Below are positions 10,053 through 16,940 of a DNA stretch of 64,000 nt, one piece after another. The stretch covers positions 62,001-126,000 of the forward strand of contig SMNZ01000003.1 of the NCBI GenBank assembly GCA_004353515.1, read 5' to 3'. The stretch comes from Alteromonadaceae bacterium M269 (GTDB taxonomy: Bacteria; Pseudomonadota; Gammaproteobacteria; Enterobacterales; Alteromonadaceae). Within the stretch, counting starts at the first letter, position 1. Every line of letters begins with the position of its first letter. The translations under genes were made by a program, and so were the position numbers. The notes beneath the pieces were generated by a model, which made no database searches, had not been told where the DNA came from, and saw nothing but the letters and a program-made list of their open reading frames with translations.

Positions 10053-10141
10053 CAGTTGTTTCAAAAGCCTTTACGCGTTGATTGAGTGAGCGTAGATTGT
10101 GTCAGTAAACTCGATACTTACCTACCTTGAAGAGTCAATGT

Positions 10142-10726
10142 ATGAGAACGCTCACTAATCGCTTTATCGTTGCCTTGATATTAATACTCGCTGGAAATAT
10201 GGCTTCAGCCGAAAGTCAGGGACTTGATGATGTGTTGATGAAAAGCAAGGCGGGCTGTATGACTGGACCCATGGCGCAATTTGGTCGATACATTGGTGAT
10301 TGGGATATTGCCGATCAAACATTGCAACAAGATGGTAAAACTTGGGTTGCCGGAAACGGTGCTCGGTGGAACTTTACCTGTGTTGGCGACGGTATTGCTG
10401 TTCAAGATTTTTGGATGCCCAACGGAGCGGAAGGCTCACCACCGCCGGGAGTTGGGACAAATCTACGAATTTATGATCCAGAAAATCAGCGTTGGGAAGT
10501 CACATGGACAGCAACGCGTGCCCCGGGCCAAACGCATATTCAAGCGAAAGCCGATGAATCGGGAAATATGGTGATGCACTATGTTTCGCCTGCGCAGAAC
10601 CCTCCGCGAAGAATCATATTTTTCTCACCGACTGATGAAGGGTGGAACTGGGTTATGGAGTTATCTTTTGATAATGAAAAAACTTGGACGCCAGTTTACA
10701 AAATCAAAGCAACTCTTCGCGATTAG
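10142..10726 (+). CDS. Exported protein of unknown function
   Basis: A 194-residue protein with a clear signal peptide (basic start, hydrophobic stretch, cleavage near NMASA). The mature part has aromatic-rich beta strands (IGDWDIADQT, WRVTWTATRAPG-like WEVTWTATRAPG, EGWNWVMELSFDNEKTW), the pattern seen in DUF1579-type single-domain beta proteins. Function unknown. I chose the ATG at 10142 (GAAGAG 8 bases upstream) instead of an in-frame TTG 15 bases earlier. Confidence 0.7.
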   Translation: MRTLTNRFIVALILILAGNMASAESQGLDDVLMKSKAGCMTGPMAQFGRYIGDWDIADQTLQQDGKTWVAGNGARWNFTCVGDGIAVQDFWMPNGAEGSPPPGVGTNLRIYDPENQRWEVTWTATRAPGQTHIQAKADESGNMVMHYVSPAQNPPRRIIFFSPTDEGWNWVMELSFDNEKTWTPVYKIKATLRD

Positions 10727-10764
10727 CCCGTATAATAGTTTTTTATTCTTCAAAAAGTTGAACC

Positions 10765-11844
10765 TTGGTAGTAGAAAACGAGCCGACACGAAAGTTTATC
10801 CACATCGATATGGATTGTTTCTATGCTGCCGTTGAGATGCGCGATAACCCTGAGCTAGTTGATATCCCCATTGCGATAGGAGGAAGTGCGTCTCGTCGCG
10901 GCGTTATCTCGACTTGCAACTATCCGGCAAGACGCTTTGGTGTTCGTTCAGCAATGGCAACAGCTCATGCTCTTAAGTTATGTCCCAACCTCACTTTGCT
11001 TCCAGGGCGCATGGAACTCTACTCCGAAATCTCGAAGCAGATTAGGCAAATCTTCAAACGTTACACCGATAAAATAGAGCCGCTTTCATTGGACGAAGCT
11101 TACTTGGATGTTTCAGATACCGAACTTTTCAATGGCAGTGCGACTTTGATTGCTGAAGATATTCGCCGCGCTATTTATGAAGAAACGAGGCTAACAGCTT
11201 CTGCTGGTGTTGCACCGATTAAGTTTGTATCCAAAATAGCCAGTGACGAAAATAAACCGAACGGCCTTTGTGTAATATCACCGGCAAAATTAGATGATTT
11301 TGTTAAACAACTGCCGCTAGGCAAAATTCCTGGTGTTGGTAAAGTGACACTGCAAAAACTCAATAATCTTGGGCTCTTCACCTGTGAAGATGTGCGGCAT
11401 TATGAATTGGAACAACTGGTTAATCATTTCGGCAAATTTGGGCCGGTGATTTGGCAGCGAAGCCATGGTATCGATGAACGCGGTTTGAGTGTTGATCGAA
11501 AGCGCAAGTCTGTTGGCGTAGAGAGAACCTTAGCGGATGATATCTATACTGAGAATCAGTGTTGGATCATTATTGAGACCTTGCTACCTAAGCTTGAAGA
11601 GAGACTTAAAAAGTCTCGTGCAGATATGCGCATACAGAATTTGGGTATCAAGCTGAAGTTTTCCGACTTCCAGCAAACAACCATAGAGCACAAATGGCCG
11701 AAGCTCGATATTGCACAATTTCAACTTTTACTAACACAGGTTCTTAAAAGAAGAGAGGGGAGAGGTATTCGACTTGTTGGATTACATGTCACGTTACCTG
11801 ACGATATGCAATCCAGGCAGTTAGAATTACCCTTTGAAGAATAG
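10765..11844 (+). CDS. dinB: DNA polymerase IV (Y family)
   Basis: A 359-residue translesion polymerase. The palm residues are visible: IDMDCFYA near residues 14-21 (D15) and SLDEAYLDVSD with D110-E111. The helix-hairpin-helix region reads LPLGKIPGVGKVTLQKL, and the little-finger domain follows. The C-terminus ends in LELPFEE, close to the QLELPL-type clamp-binding motif. Start is a TTG; a TATAAT -10 element lies at 10731-10736. I looked for a LexA box (CTGT-N8-ACAG) just upstream and found none, so SOS control is not evident. It copies past damaged DNA bases with low fidelity. Confidence 0.93.
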   Translation: MVVENEPTRKFIHIDMDCFYAAVEMRDNPELVDIPIAIGGSASRRGVISTCNYPARRFGVRSAMATAHALKLCPNLTLLPGRMELYSEISKQIRQIFKRYTDKIEPLSLDEAYLDVSDTELFNGSATLIAEDIRRAIYEETRLTASAGVAPIKFVSKIASDENKPNGLCVISPAKLDDFVKQLPLGKIPGVGKVTLQKLNNLGLFTCEDVRHYELEQLVNHFGKFGPVIWQRSHGIDERGLSVDRKRKSVGVERTLADDIYTENQCWIIIETLLPKLEERLKKSRADMRIQNLGIKLKFSDFQQTTIEHKWPKLDIAQFQLLLTQVLKRREGRGIRLVGLHVTLPDDMQSRQLELPFEE

Positions 11845-11898
11845 TTTATATATTGATTTAGCTATAAGTATTCAATAACGATTAAAACAAGAGAGATT

Positions 11899-12114
11899 AT
11901 GACTATACCAACAGGAAAATATCGGCACTACAAAGGCAATGACTATGAAGTCGTTGGCGTTGCGACCCATTCAGAAGATGAAACGAAATTAGTGGTGTAT
12001 CGACCTCTTTATGGCAAAGGGGATCTTTGGGTTCGACCTTTAGATATGTTTGTAGAAACCGTAGAAGTGGATGGAAAAACGGTAGAACGATTTAAATTTG
12101 TTGGAGAAAGTTAG
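11899..12114 (+). CDS. DUF1653 family protein
   Basis: A 71-residue protein matching DUF1653 over its whole length: GKYRHYKGNDYEVVGVATHSEDET, then LVVYRPLYG, then WVRPLDMFVETVEVDGK. Members are single small beta domains of unknown biochemical role. GAGAG lies 7 bases before the ATG. It follows dinB by 54 bases and may share its transcript. Confidence 0.88.
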   Translation: MTIPTGKYRHYKGNDYEVVGVATHSEDETKLVVYRPLYGKGDLWVRPLDMFVETVEVDGKTVERFKFVGES

Positions 12115-12150
12115 TAGTAAAATAGTGGCTAGAACCCAAGTGAAATGCGG

Positions 12151-12190
12151 GTGTCACATAAGTGTCAGGTGCCAGTTATGTGCCTGTCAC
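12151..12190. repeat. REP-like inverted repeat unit
   Basis: CACATAA (12155-12161) pairs with TTATGTG (12175-12181), and within and beside it GTGTCAGGTGCC and the inverted copy TGCCTGTCAC appear. Stem-loops with GTGTCAGG/CCTGTCAC cores are a common type of dispersed REP element in gammaproteobacteria. Only one copy is seen in the window, and this identification is by eye. Confidence 0.4.
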
Positions 12191-12256
12191 TAAGCTGCCG
12201 TCGTGTTTAAAAGGCGTTGGTGTCAATCTGAAAACGTCTTACAACGGAGCACTAAC

Positions 12257-12655
12257 ATGACAGAAAATAAAATGACCTATAAAGAAAAAGCATTCCCTTA
12301 TTGGCGCACTAAATTTATCAGTTACTTCGATATTGGTGAACACACAATAAAGATGGATATATCGACATTGACAGCAAGAGAAAGTGTTTTTATTGATGAA
12401 GCTCTGGTGTCGAATAAACGAAACCTCGGAGAGCAATCAATACATCAATTTAAGCTCAACAATGAGGACTATGAAATTGAGGTGGATATCAAGAATGCCT
12501 TTACCGGCCCAATCGATATCACTTTGAAAAAAGAGGGTATAGCCATCGATGGAGACCACTGGGTGTTCCCTTATAGCCGCCCTGGTACCATCTTAGGGTT
12601 AACATTTGCAGCGGGCGCTATCGTTGCTGCTATCCTTTTCAATACTGTGTTTTAG
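12257..12655 (+). CDS. Small membrane-tethered protein paired with an XRE regulator
   Basis: A 132-residue protein with a soluble part predicted to be mainly beta strands and one C-terminal hydrophobic helix (TILGLTFAAGAIVAAILFNTVF, about residues 111-132). The start at 12257 has GGAG 9 bases upstream; a longer frame to 12203 lacks a ribosome site. It ends 12 bases before an XRE gene that also carries a C-terminal hydrophobic segment, so the two may act together at the inner membrane. I do not recognise the family. Confidence 0.6.
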   Translation: MTENKMTYKEKAFPYWRTKFISYFDIGEHTIKMDISTLTARESVFIDEALVSNKRNLGEQSIHQFKLNNEDYEIEVDIKNAFTGPIDITLKKEGIAIDGDHWVFPYSRPGTILGLTFAAGAIVAAILFNTVF

Positions 12656-12667
12656 GGCTGAGTTTAT

Positions 12668-12976
12668 ATGGATTTAAACTCGGTTAAAGTCAAAGAGCTA
12701 AGAGCAAAGAAAGGTTGGACTCAGCTGCAACTGGCAGAGATCAGTGATTTGAGTTTGAGAACGATTCAACGAGTAGAGGTTAATAGTGTTGGATCGTTAG
12801 AAACCAGTAAAGCACTTGCAGCGGCGTTTGAAGTTGAAAGAGAGTTGCTATTAGCATTTGTAGAAACGGATAAGGTAGGTGTTGGTGTTTTAGGTGGTTT
12901 GCCAACCTACTTTTTAGTGGGGAGCTTTTGTTCTGGGGCTTTGTTTGGAGCTGGCATATTGTGGCTCTTAAGCTAG
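12668..12976 (+). CDS. XRE-family DNA-binding protein with C-terminal membrane segment
   Basis: A 102-residue protein. Residues 6-62 are a classic helix-turn-helix (VKELRAKKGWTQLQLAEISDLSLRTIQRVE). Residues 74-101 are hydrophobic and glycine-rich (GVLGGLPTYFLVGSFCSGALFGAGILWLL), enough for one membrane crossing. A membrane-bound repressor paired with the small membrane protein just upstream is a plausible reading. Target genes are unknown. A strong terminator follows. Confidence 0.72.
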   Translation: MDLNSVKVKELRAKKGWTQLQLAEISDLSLRTIQRVEVNSVGSLETSKALAAAFEVERELLLAFVETDKVGVGVLGGLPTYFLVGSFCSGALFGAGILWLLS

Positions 12977-12991
12977 CTCTTTATGAAGCCG

Positions 12992-13023
12992 ACTCATTCC
13001 TCGTTAGTGAGGAATGAGTTTAA
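12992..13023. terminator. Bidirectional intrinsic terminator
   Basis: ACTCATTCCTC (12992-13002) pairs with GAGGAATGAGT (13009-13019) around a 6-base loop, flanked by short A and T runs. It lies between the converging XRE gene and the glyoxalase-like gene. Confidence 0.75.
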
Positions 13024-13035
13024 ACCTTGATGCGC

Positions 13036-13458
13036 TTAGGCTTTTTTGAAAAGAACTTCAGGGTGCATCATTGTTTTGATTTCAAGCACATTGCCATTGG
13101 TATCTTCGATAAAGAATGTCTCTTGCTCGAACTCAGTACCGATGAATCGTCTGTAGGGCTTGTCGAGGTAATCAAACTTATCTGACGCTTCGATTCTACC
13201 TTTTAACGCTTGGAAGTCTTCTTCGGTTAAATGCACACCGAAATGAGGTACGGCTACAGCGCCCATATCTACATCGTGTCTTACTTTTGGTAATTGTTCT
13301 TCACTTTCGTGAAGTGTTAGTTCGTTACCCCAGAAATCGATGTCGACCCAACGGCCTTCTTCGCTGTTGCCAGTCTCGCAACCAAGCAAGTCACAATAAA
13401 AAGTTTTGGCTACTTCGAGGCTGCCAGCAGGAACCGCAAAATGAAATGTGTTTGACAT
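13036..13458 (-). CDS. VOC (glyoxalase/dioxygenase) superfamily protein
   Basis: A 140-residue single-domain protein of the vicinal-oxygen-chelate fold: MSNTFHFAVPAGSLEVAKTFYCDLLGC at the start, PHFGVHLTEEDFQAL in the middle, and ETFFIEDTNGNVLEIKTMM at the end. The likely metal ligands are H6, H77-region and E129-region residues. VOC proteins include glyoxalase I, ring-cleaving dioxygenases and antibiotic-binding proteins, so the reaction cannot be named. It stands alone. Confidence 0.82.
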   Translation of the reverse strand: MSNTFHFAVPAGSLEVAKTFYCDLLGCETGNSEEGRWVDIDFWGNELTLHESEEQLPKVRHDVDMGAVAVPHFGVHLTEEDFQALKGRIEASDKFDYLDKPYRRFIGTEFEQETFFIEDTNGNVLEIKTMMHPEVLFKKA

Positions 13459-13597
13459 AGTTTGCTCTCACGTTAAATTCAGATTTATTTTTATCTTATT
13501 TTTTCATCTATCCGAATAAAATTCATCATAAATCTGTTGTGATCGAACTATATTCACTTTTTGTAGCTGTGGCTATGCTTTTACACTAGCTAGATAT

Positions 13598-14299
13598 TTA
13601 GGCCAAGAAAGCCGCAAGTGCACCAATAACACCACCGAAAAAGCCTCCCCAAACAACCAGCCAGCCTAAGTGTTCTCTGATCATTTGTTGAATAATGTCC
13701 TTGACCAATTGCGGAGTTAGTTCATTTAAACGTTGTTCCACAATTTGAGAAACCTGTTGATGTAGATCATTTGACATATCGGGTGTTTCTAGCTGTTCCT
13801 GTACTAGCGATGAGAAGCCGGGTTCTTTAGATATATCGACTAAAGACTCTCCCATTTTCTCTACAAAAGGTTGTCGCATAGGTTCAAGTGCTTCAACTCC
13901 GCCAAACATGCCTAACATCTGACCAAATGACGATGCTTTAATGACTTCTAATAAAGAGTCGAAAGCAGGGGAGAGATCAACTTTCTTAATAACAGGGGCT
14001 ATGTCGAAGCTTGCAGCTGGTTGGCTTTCCGACATTACTCGCTGAATGTTCTCGCTACTGAAGAATTGCTCCATCATTAAGTTTTTTATTCCGGCTTTAA
14101 AGTCCTCGAATCGCTCAGGAATCACACCTGAACCATAGAATCCGGGGACTTTTTCAAAAAGCATATGAACCGCGAGCCAATTGGTAATCGCCCCAGAGAT
14201 GGCAAAAAGGCCAATTGTTTTAATGATATCGTTCTCTGTAACAACACCAGCGATAAATAGTAGTAAGGCTAAAGCATTAGTTATGGCGCTTTTATTCAA
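13598..14299 (-). CDS. DUF445 family membrane protein
   Basis: A 233-residue protein if started at the TTG at 14299, which has GGAG 7 bases upstream. A longer frame to 14353 begins inside the neighbouring MITE-like element and is unlikely. The N-terminus has hydrophobic helices (NALALLLFIAGVV, GLFAISGAITNWLAVHMLF); NWLAVHMLFEKVPGFYGSGVIPERF is the DUF445 hallmark; the C-terminus has another hydrophobic, glycine-rich helix. Function of the family is unknown. Confidence 0.82.
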   Translation of the reverse strand: MNKSAITNALALLLFIAGVVTENDIIKTIGLFAISGAITNWLAVHMLFEKVPGFYGSGVIPERFEDFKAGIKNLMMEQFFSSENIQRVMSESQPAASFDIAPVIKKVDLSPAFDSLLEVIKASSFGQMLGMFGGVEALEPMRQPFVEKMGESLVDISKEPGFSSLVQEQLETPDMSNDLHQQVSQIVEQRLNELTPQLVKDIIQQMIREHLGWLVVWGGFFGGVIGALAAFLA

Positions 14300-14343
14300 G
14301 TCTCTTCTCCACCAACAGCGTAAATTGTGTGCGTTTATATCAG

Positions 14344-14486
14344 TTATACCCATACTACCTCAAGACAATCATTTTTAGCCCAGCCCTTTGTGAGCTTCAC
14401 AGTGCTTCCATTCCTGTATCAGTGCACCTTGTATTGAAGCTCTGTGATAACTCTGAAATGAGCGTCTTGAGGTAGTATGGGTATAA
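14344..14486. mobile_element. MITE-like element with 23-bp perfect terminal inverted repeats
   Basis: Bases 14344-14366 are exactly the reverse complement of 14464-14486. Arms begin TTATACCCATACTACC and end in the mirrored GGTAGTATGGGTATAA. The inside carries further complementary blocks such as GAGCTTCA and TGAAGCTC, so the 143-bp unit could fold as one long hairpin. It has no coding capacity. No clear target-site duplication is seen, beyond possible TA dinucleotides. It sits between two divergent promoters (DUF445 and DUF1232 genes). No transposase or second copy was found in the window. Confidence 0.65.
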
Positions 14487-14638
14487 AACTCAACTGCCAA
14501 TGCTCGACAGTGCAGGTTGTTGATATATAAATATTGCTTTTATTTTGTTGTAGCTGTCGACGAACCGCTTTTTTTTGGTATAAAGTGAAGCAAGGTGCAA
14601 TAATCGATAATAACAACTTAGAATTTAAGGAAAGCGAC

Positions 14639-15190
14639 ATGTCCATTCAAATCTCAATTGATATATCGGATCAAGATTTAGAACACTTTCGTAAGTTGAT
14701 GAACGAAGCTGTTGAAAAAGTCAGTGGATTAGATGAGAGCGTCATCATTGAGAAAGCTATGGCAGCTTGTGATGAAATGGCGAATGCAAATCTTCCTGAT
14801 TTCGTATCAAACAGACTAGGTGCTTTAAGAACGCTAGTCGAGATGGTGCAAGATGAAGATTGGCAATTACCTGAAGAAGAAAAGGCAGATGTCTTGAGTT
14901 CTCTTGCTTACTTCAGCGAACCTCAAGACTTAGTACCTGATGACATCCCAGTACTAGGCTACTTGGATGATGCCATTATGATTGAACTTGTGATTCAAGA
15001 TATGTCTCTTGACCTGGGCGCATATAGAGAGTTTACAAGTTTCCGTAGCACTGAAGAGAGCCGCCGTGGTGATGATGCTTCGGTCTCAAGAGAGTCATGG
15101 CTTGAAGGTAAACGCAAAGAGATTCGCGGCAACTTACGCAGAAAGCGCGATTCATCGAAAAGACGCCGAGTTTTTAGTCGCGTTTTTTAA
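14639..15190 (+). CDS. DUF1232 (YkvA-like) family protein
   Basis: A 183-residue protein. The conserved block is PQDLVPDDIPVLGYLDDAIMIELVIQD (about residues 100-125), the hallmark of DUF1232/YkvA proteins. The C-terminus is very basic (KRKEIRGNLRRKRDSSKRRR), perhaps for nucleic acid or membrane-surface binding. AAGGAA lies 6 bases before the ATG at 14639. The promoter must lie within or just right of the MITE-like element. Function unknown. Confidence 0.75.
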   Translation: MSIQISIDISDQDLEHFRKLMNEAVEKVSGLDESVIIEKAMAACDEMANANLPDFVSNRLGALRTLVEMVQDEDWQLPEEEKADVLSSLAYFSEPQDLVPDDIPVLGYLDDAIMIELVIQDMSLDLGAYREFTSFRSTEESRRGDDASVSRESWLEGKRKEIRGNLRRKRDSSKRRRVFSRVF

Positions 15191-15205
15191 TCAAAACTAT
15201 TTTGC

Positions 15206-15240
15206 AAAAGTCAGTAGCTAGCTACTGACTTTTATTTTTT
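15206..15240 (+). terminator. Intrinsic terminator
   Basis: A 28-base perfect palindrome (15206-15233, arms AAAAGTCAGTAGC and GCTACTGACTTTT) followed by T-rich sequence, 16 bases after the DUF1232 gene stop. Confidence 0.85.
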
Positions 15241-15266
15241 CCCTCTCTTTTTTCAACTTCAATCAT

Positions 15267-15683
15267 TTATAAATGAGCTTCTTTAGCTTCAGCCGTGACT
15301 AAGTGAAATCCTTCATCTAGCCAACCTACGGCACCACCTATCATTTTTTTAACTGGTCGACCCAACGTTGCCAATCTAATAGCTGCTTTCTCTGTAGCAT
15401 TACAATGAGGCCCCGCGCAATAAACAACAAATAGTGTGTCTTCTGGATAATTTGCGAGGGTGTCTTCTTTTATTTTCTGATGCGGTAAGTTAATCGCACC
15501 TGCAATATGGCCTTGCTGAAAAACAGTCTCGGCTCTTACGTCGAGTAAAATAAAATCTTGCCGATTATTGGCGATTGAGAAGTGAACGTCCCAGCAGTCT
15601 GTTTTAAAAGTTAGAAGCTGCTGAAAATGAGCTAATGCAGCTTCGCTATTTGCTGCTTTGACACGGGATACCGGTGAAGTCAT
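15267..15683 (-). CDS. Rhodanese-domain protein
   Basis: A 138-residue single rhodanese domain. FILLDVRAETVFQQGHIAGAINLPH is the CDC25-like upper part, and YCAGPHCNATEKAA holds the active cysteine loop (C-A-G-P-H-C). The domain moves sulfur from thiosulfate or persulfides, or binds arsenate-like anions. It is divergent from a GlxA-type regulator, a pairing seen with FtrA-like regulators in other proteobacteria, which hints at oxidative or sulfur stress. Confidence 0.85.
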   Translation of the reverse strand: MTSPVSRVKAANSEAALAHFQQLLTFKTDCWDVHFSIANNRQDFILLDVRAETVFQQGHIAGAINLPHQKIKEDTLANYPEDTLFVVYCAGPHCNATEKAAIRLATLGRPVKKMIGGAVGWLDEGFHLVTAEAKEAHL

Positions 15684-15804
15684 GAATCTCTCCTTTGTTT
15701 TTGGACCGTCCTAATCAGTATAAAGTTGGGATTCGTTAAAACGATTGGCTGAAAAGCCTTTATTCGTTAATATCAAGCCATATTGGCAACGGTATTTTTC
15801 TGTC

Positions 15805-16755
15805 ATGATTCGTACGGCTATTTTGACTTATCACCAGGCTGCGCTCTTTGAACTCGGGTGTGCTGTAGAATTGTTTTCGCTTGAGCGACCTGAATTTGAT
15901 TGTTGGTATCAAACAGACGTTGTTTCGCTGTCGAATGAATCCATGACCTATACAGGGGGTATTCAAATACAAGCCTCCTTTGTTGAAAGCCTTAAGGTGT
16001 ACGACTTTCTCGTGATCCCCAGTTGGCCAACAGATGAGTCTAAAGCGGTTCCCAAAAACATCGATGAAGAAATCACTCGCTTTTATAATGATGGGAAGCG
16101 TATCGTTTCTTTTTGCTCAGGTGCATTTCTAGTAGCTAAGCTCGGTATTTTAGATGGAAAAGAAGCAACCACGCATTGGCGATATGCGGAGTCTTTTAAA
16201 ACGCAGTTTCCCCATGTTAAGTATGTTGAGGATGTTCTTTATACCTACGACGGAAAAATAGGATGCTCTGCAGGGAGTTCGTCGGCCATTGATCTAGGGT
16301 TAGAAGTGATACGAAATGACTATGGCCATGAGATCGCGAACAAAGTTGCGAGGCGTATGGTGCTATCTGCACATAGAAAAGGAGGGCAGTCGCAATATGC
16401 TGAGACGCCCTTACCTCCGAGTAATAATCAATTTTCTGTCGCTCTGGATTGGGCATTGTCTAACTTGTCTGCAGTCATATCTATCGATGAACTAGCGCAA
16501 AAGGCCAATATGTCCAGACGTACCTTCGATAGGAAATTTAGAGCAAACCTAAATATAACCCCCAAAGATTGGCTGACTCACCAGCGACTGAATCGCGCAA
16601 AGAGTTTATTGGAAGAGCGTGACTATAGTATCGAAAGAATTGCAGAAGAGTGTGGTTTCGATAACGCAACCACTATGCGCCATCACTTTAGAAAAGAGTT
16701 TGGTATTCCTCCCAATAGCTTTAGACAGCAATTCAGAACTTCACATCCAAGCTAA
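15805..16755 (+). CDS. GlxA-type AraC-family regulator with DJ-1/PfpI-like N-domain
   Basis: A 316-residue regulator. Residues 1-170 form a DJ-1/PfpI-like domain (RTAILTYHQAALFELGCAVELF, VSFCSGAFLVAKLGILDG with the nucleophile-elbow cysteine, SAGSSSAIDLGLEVI). The last 100 residues are two AraC helix-turn-helix units (ISIDELAQKANMSRRTFDRKF, then IERIAEECGFDNATTMRHHF). I chose the ATG at 15805, where the fold starts; an upstream TTG at 15745 adds 20 less plausible residues. It probably controls the divergent rhodanese gene. Confidence 0.85.
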   Translation: MIRTAILTYHQAALFELGCAVELFSLERPEFDCWYQTDVVSLSNESMTYTGGIQIQASFVESLKVYDFLVIPSWPTDESKAVPKNIDEEITRFYNDGKRIVSFCSGAFLVAKLGILDGKEATTHWRYAESFKTQFPHVKYVEDVLYTYDGKIGCSAGSSSAIDLGLEVIRNDYGHEIANKVARRMVLSAHRKGGQSQYAETPLPPSNNQFSVALDWALSNLSAVISIDELAQKANMSRRTFDRKFRANLNITPKDWLTHQRLNRAKSLLEERDYSIERIAEECGFDNATTMRHHFRKEFGIPPNSFRQQFRTSHPS

Positions 16756-16871
16756 GATGGCAACTCTCGATTTAAACTTAAATTGAATCAAAACTTACCA
16801 GAAGCAAGGGCTTCATCTTAGTATCGGTTGATTCGTTATCACTAGAATAATCATTACACTAATATTAATGT

Positions 16872-16892
16872 AAATGAGATTGATTCCCATTA
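16872..16892 (+). promoter_or_regulatory. Fur-box-like operator before the siderophore receptor
   Basis: AAATGAGATTGATTCCCATT is close to the Fur consensus of inverted ATGA-type hexamers (AAATGA at one end, CCATT at the other). It lies about 50 bases before the GTG start of the TonB receptor, a usual target of Fur. Match judged by eye. Confidence 0.6.
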
Positions 16893-16940
16893 ATGATTCA
16901 TGTAGCATGACCGCGTTTTCGAGTCATAGGAAGAAATTAA

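Noticed and set aside
10690-10764. A LexA (SOS) box before dinB
   Set aside because: I searched for CTGT-N8-ACAG by eye and found only a TATAAT -10 element.
14419-14646. A minus-strand frame of 75 codons over the MITE-like element
   Set aside because: It consists largely of the element's repeat and overlaps the upstream region of the DUF1232 gene.
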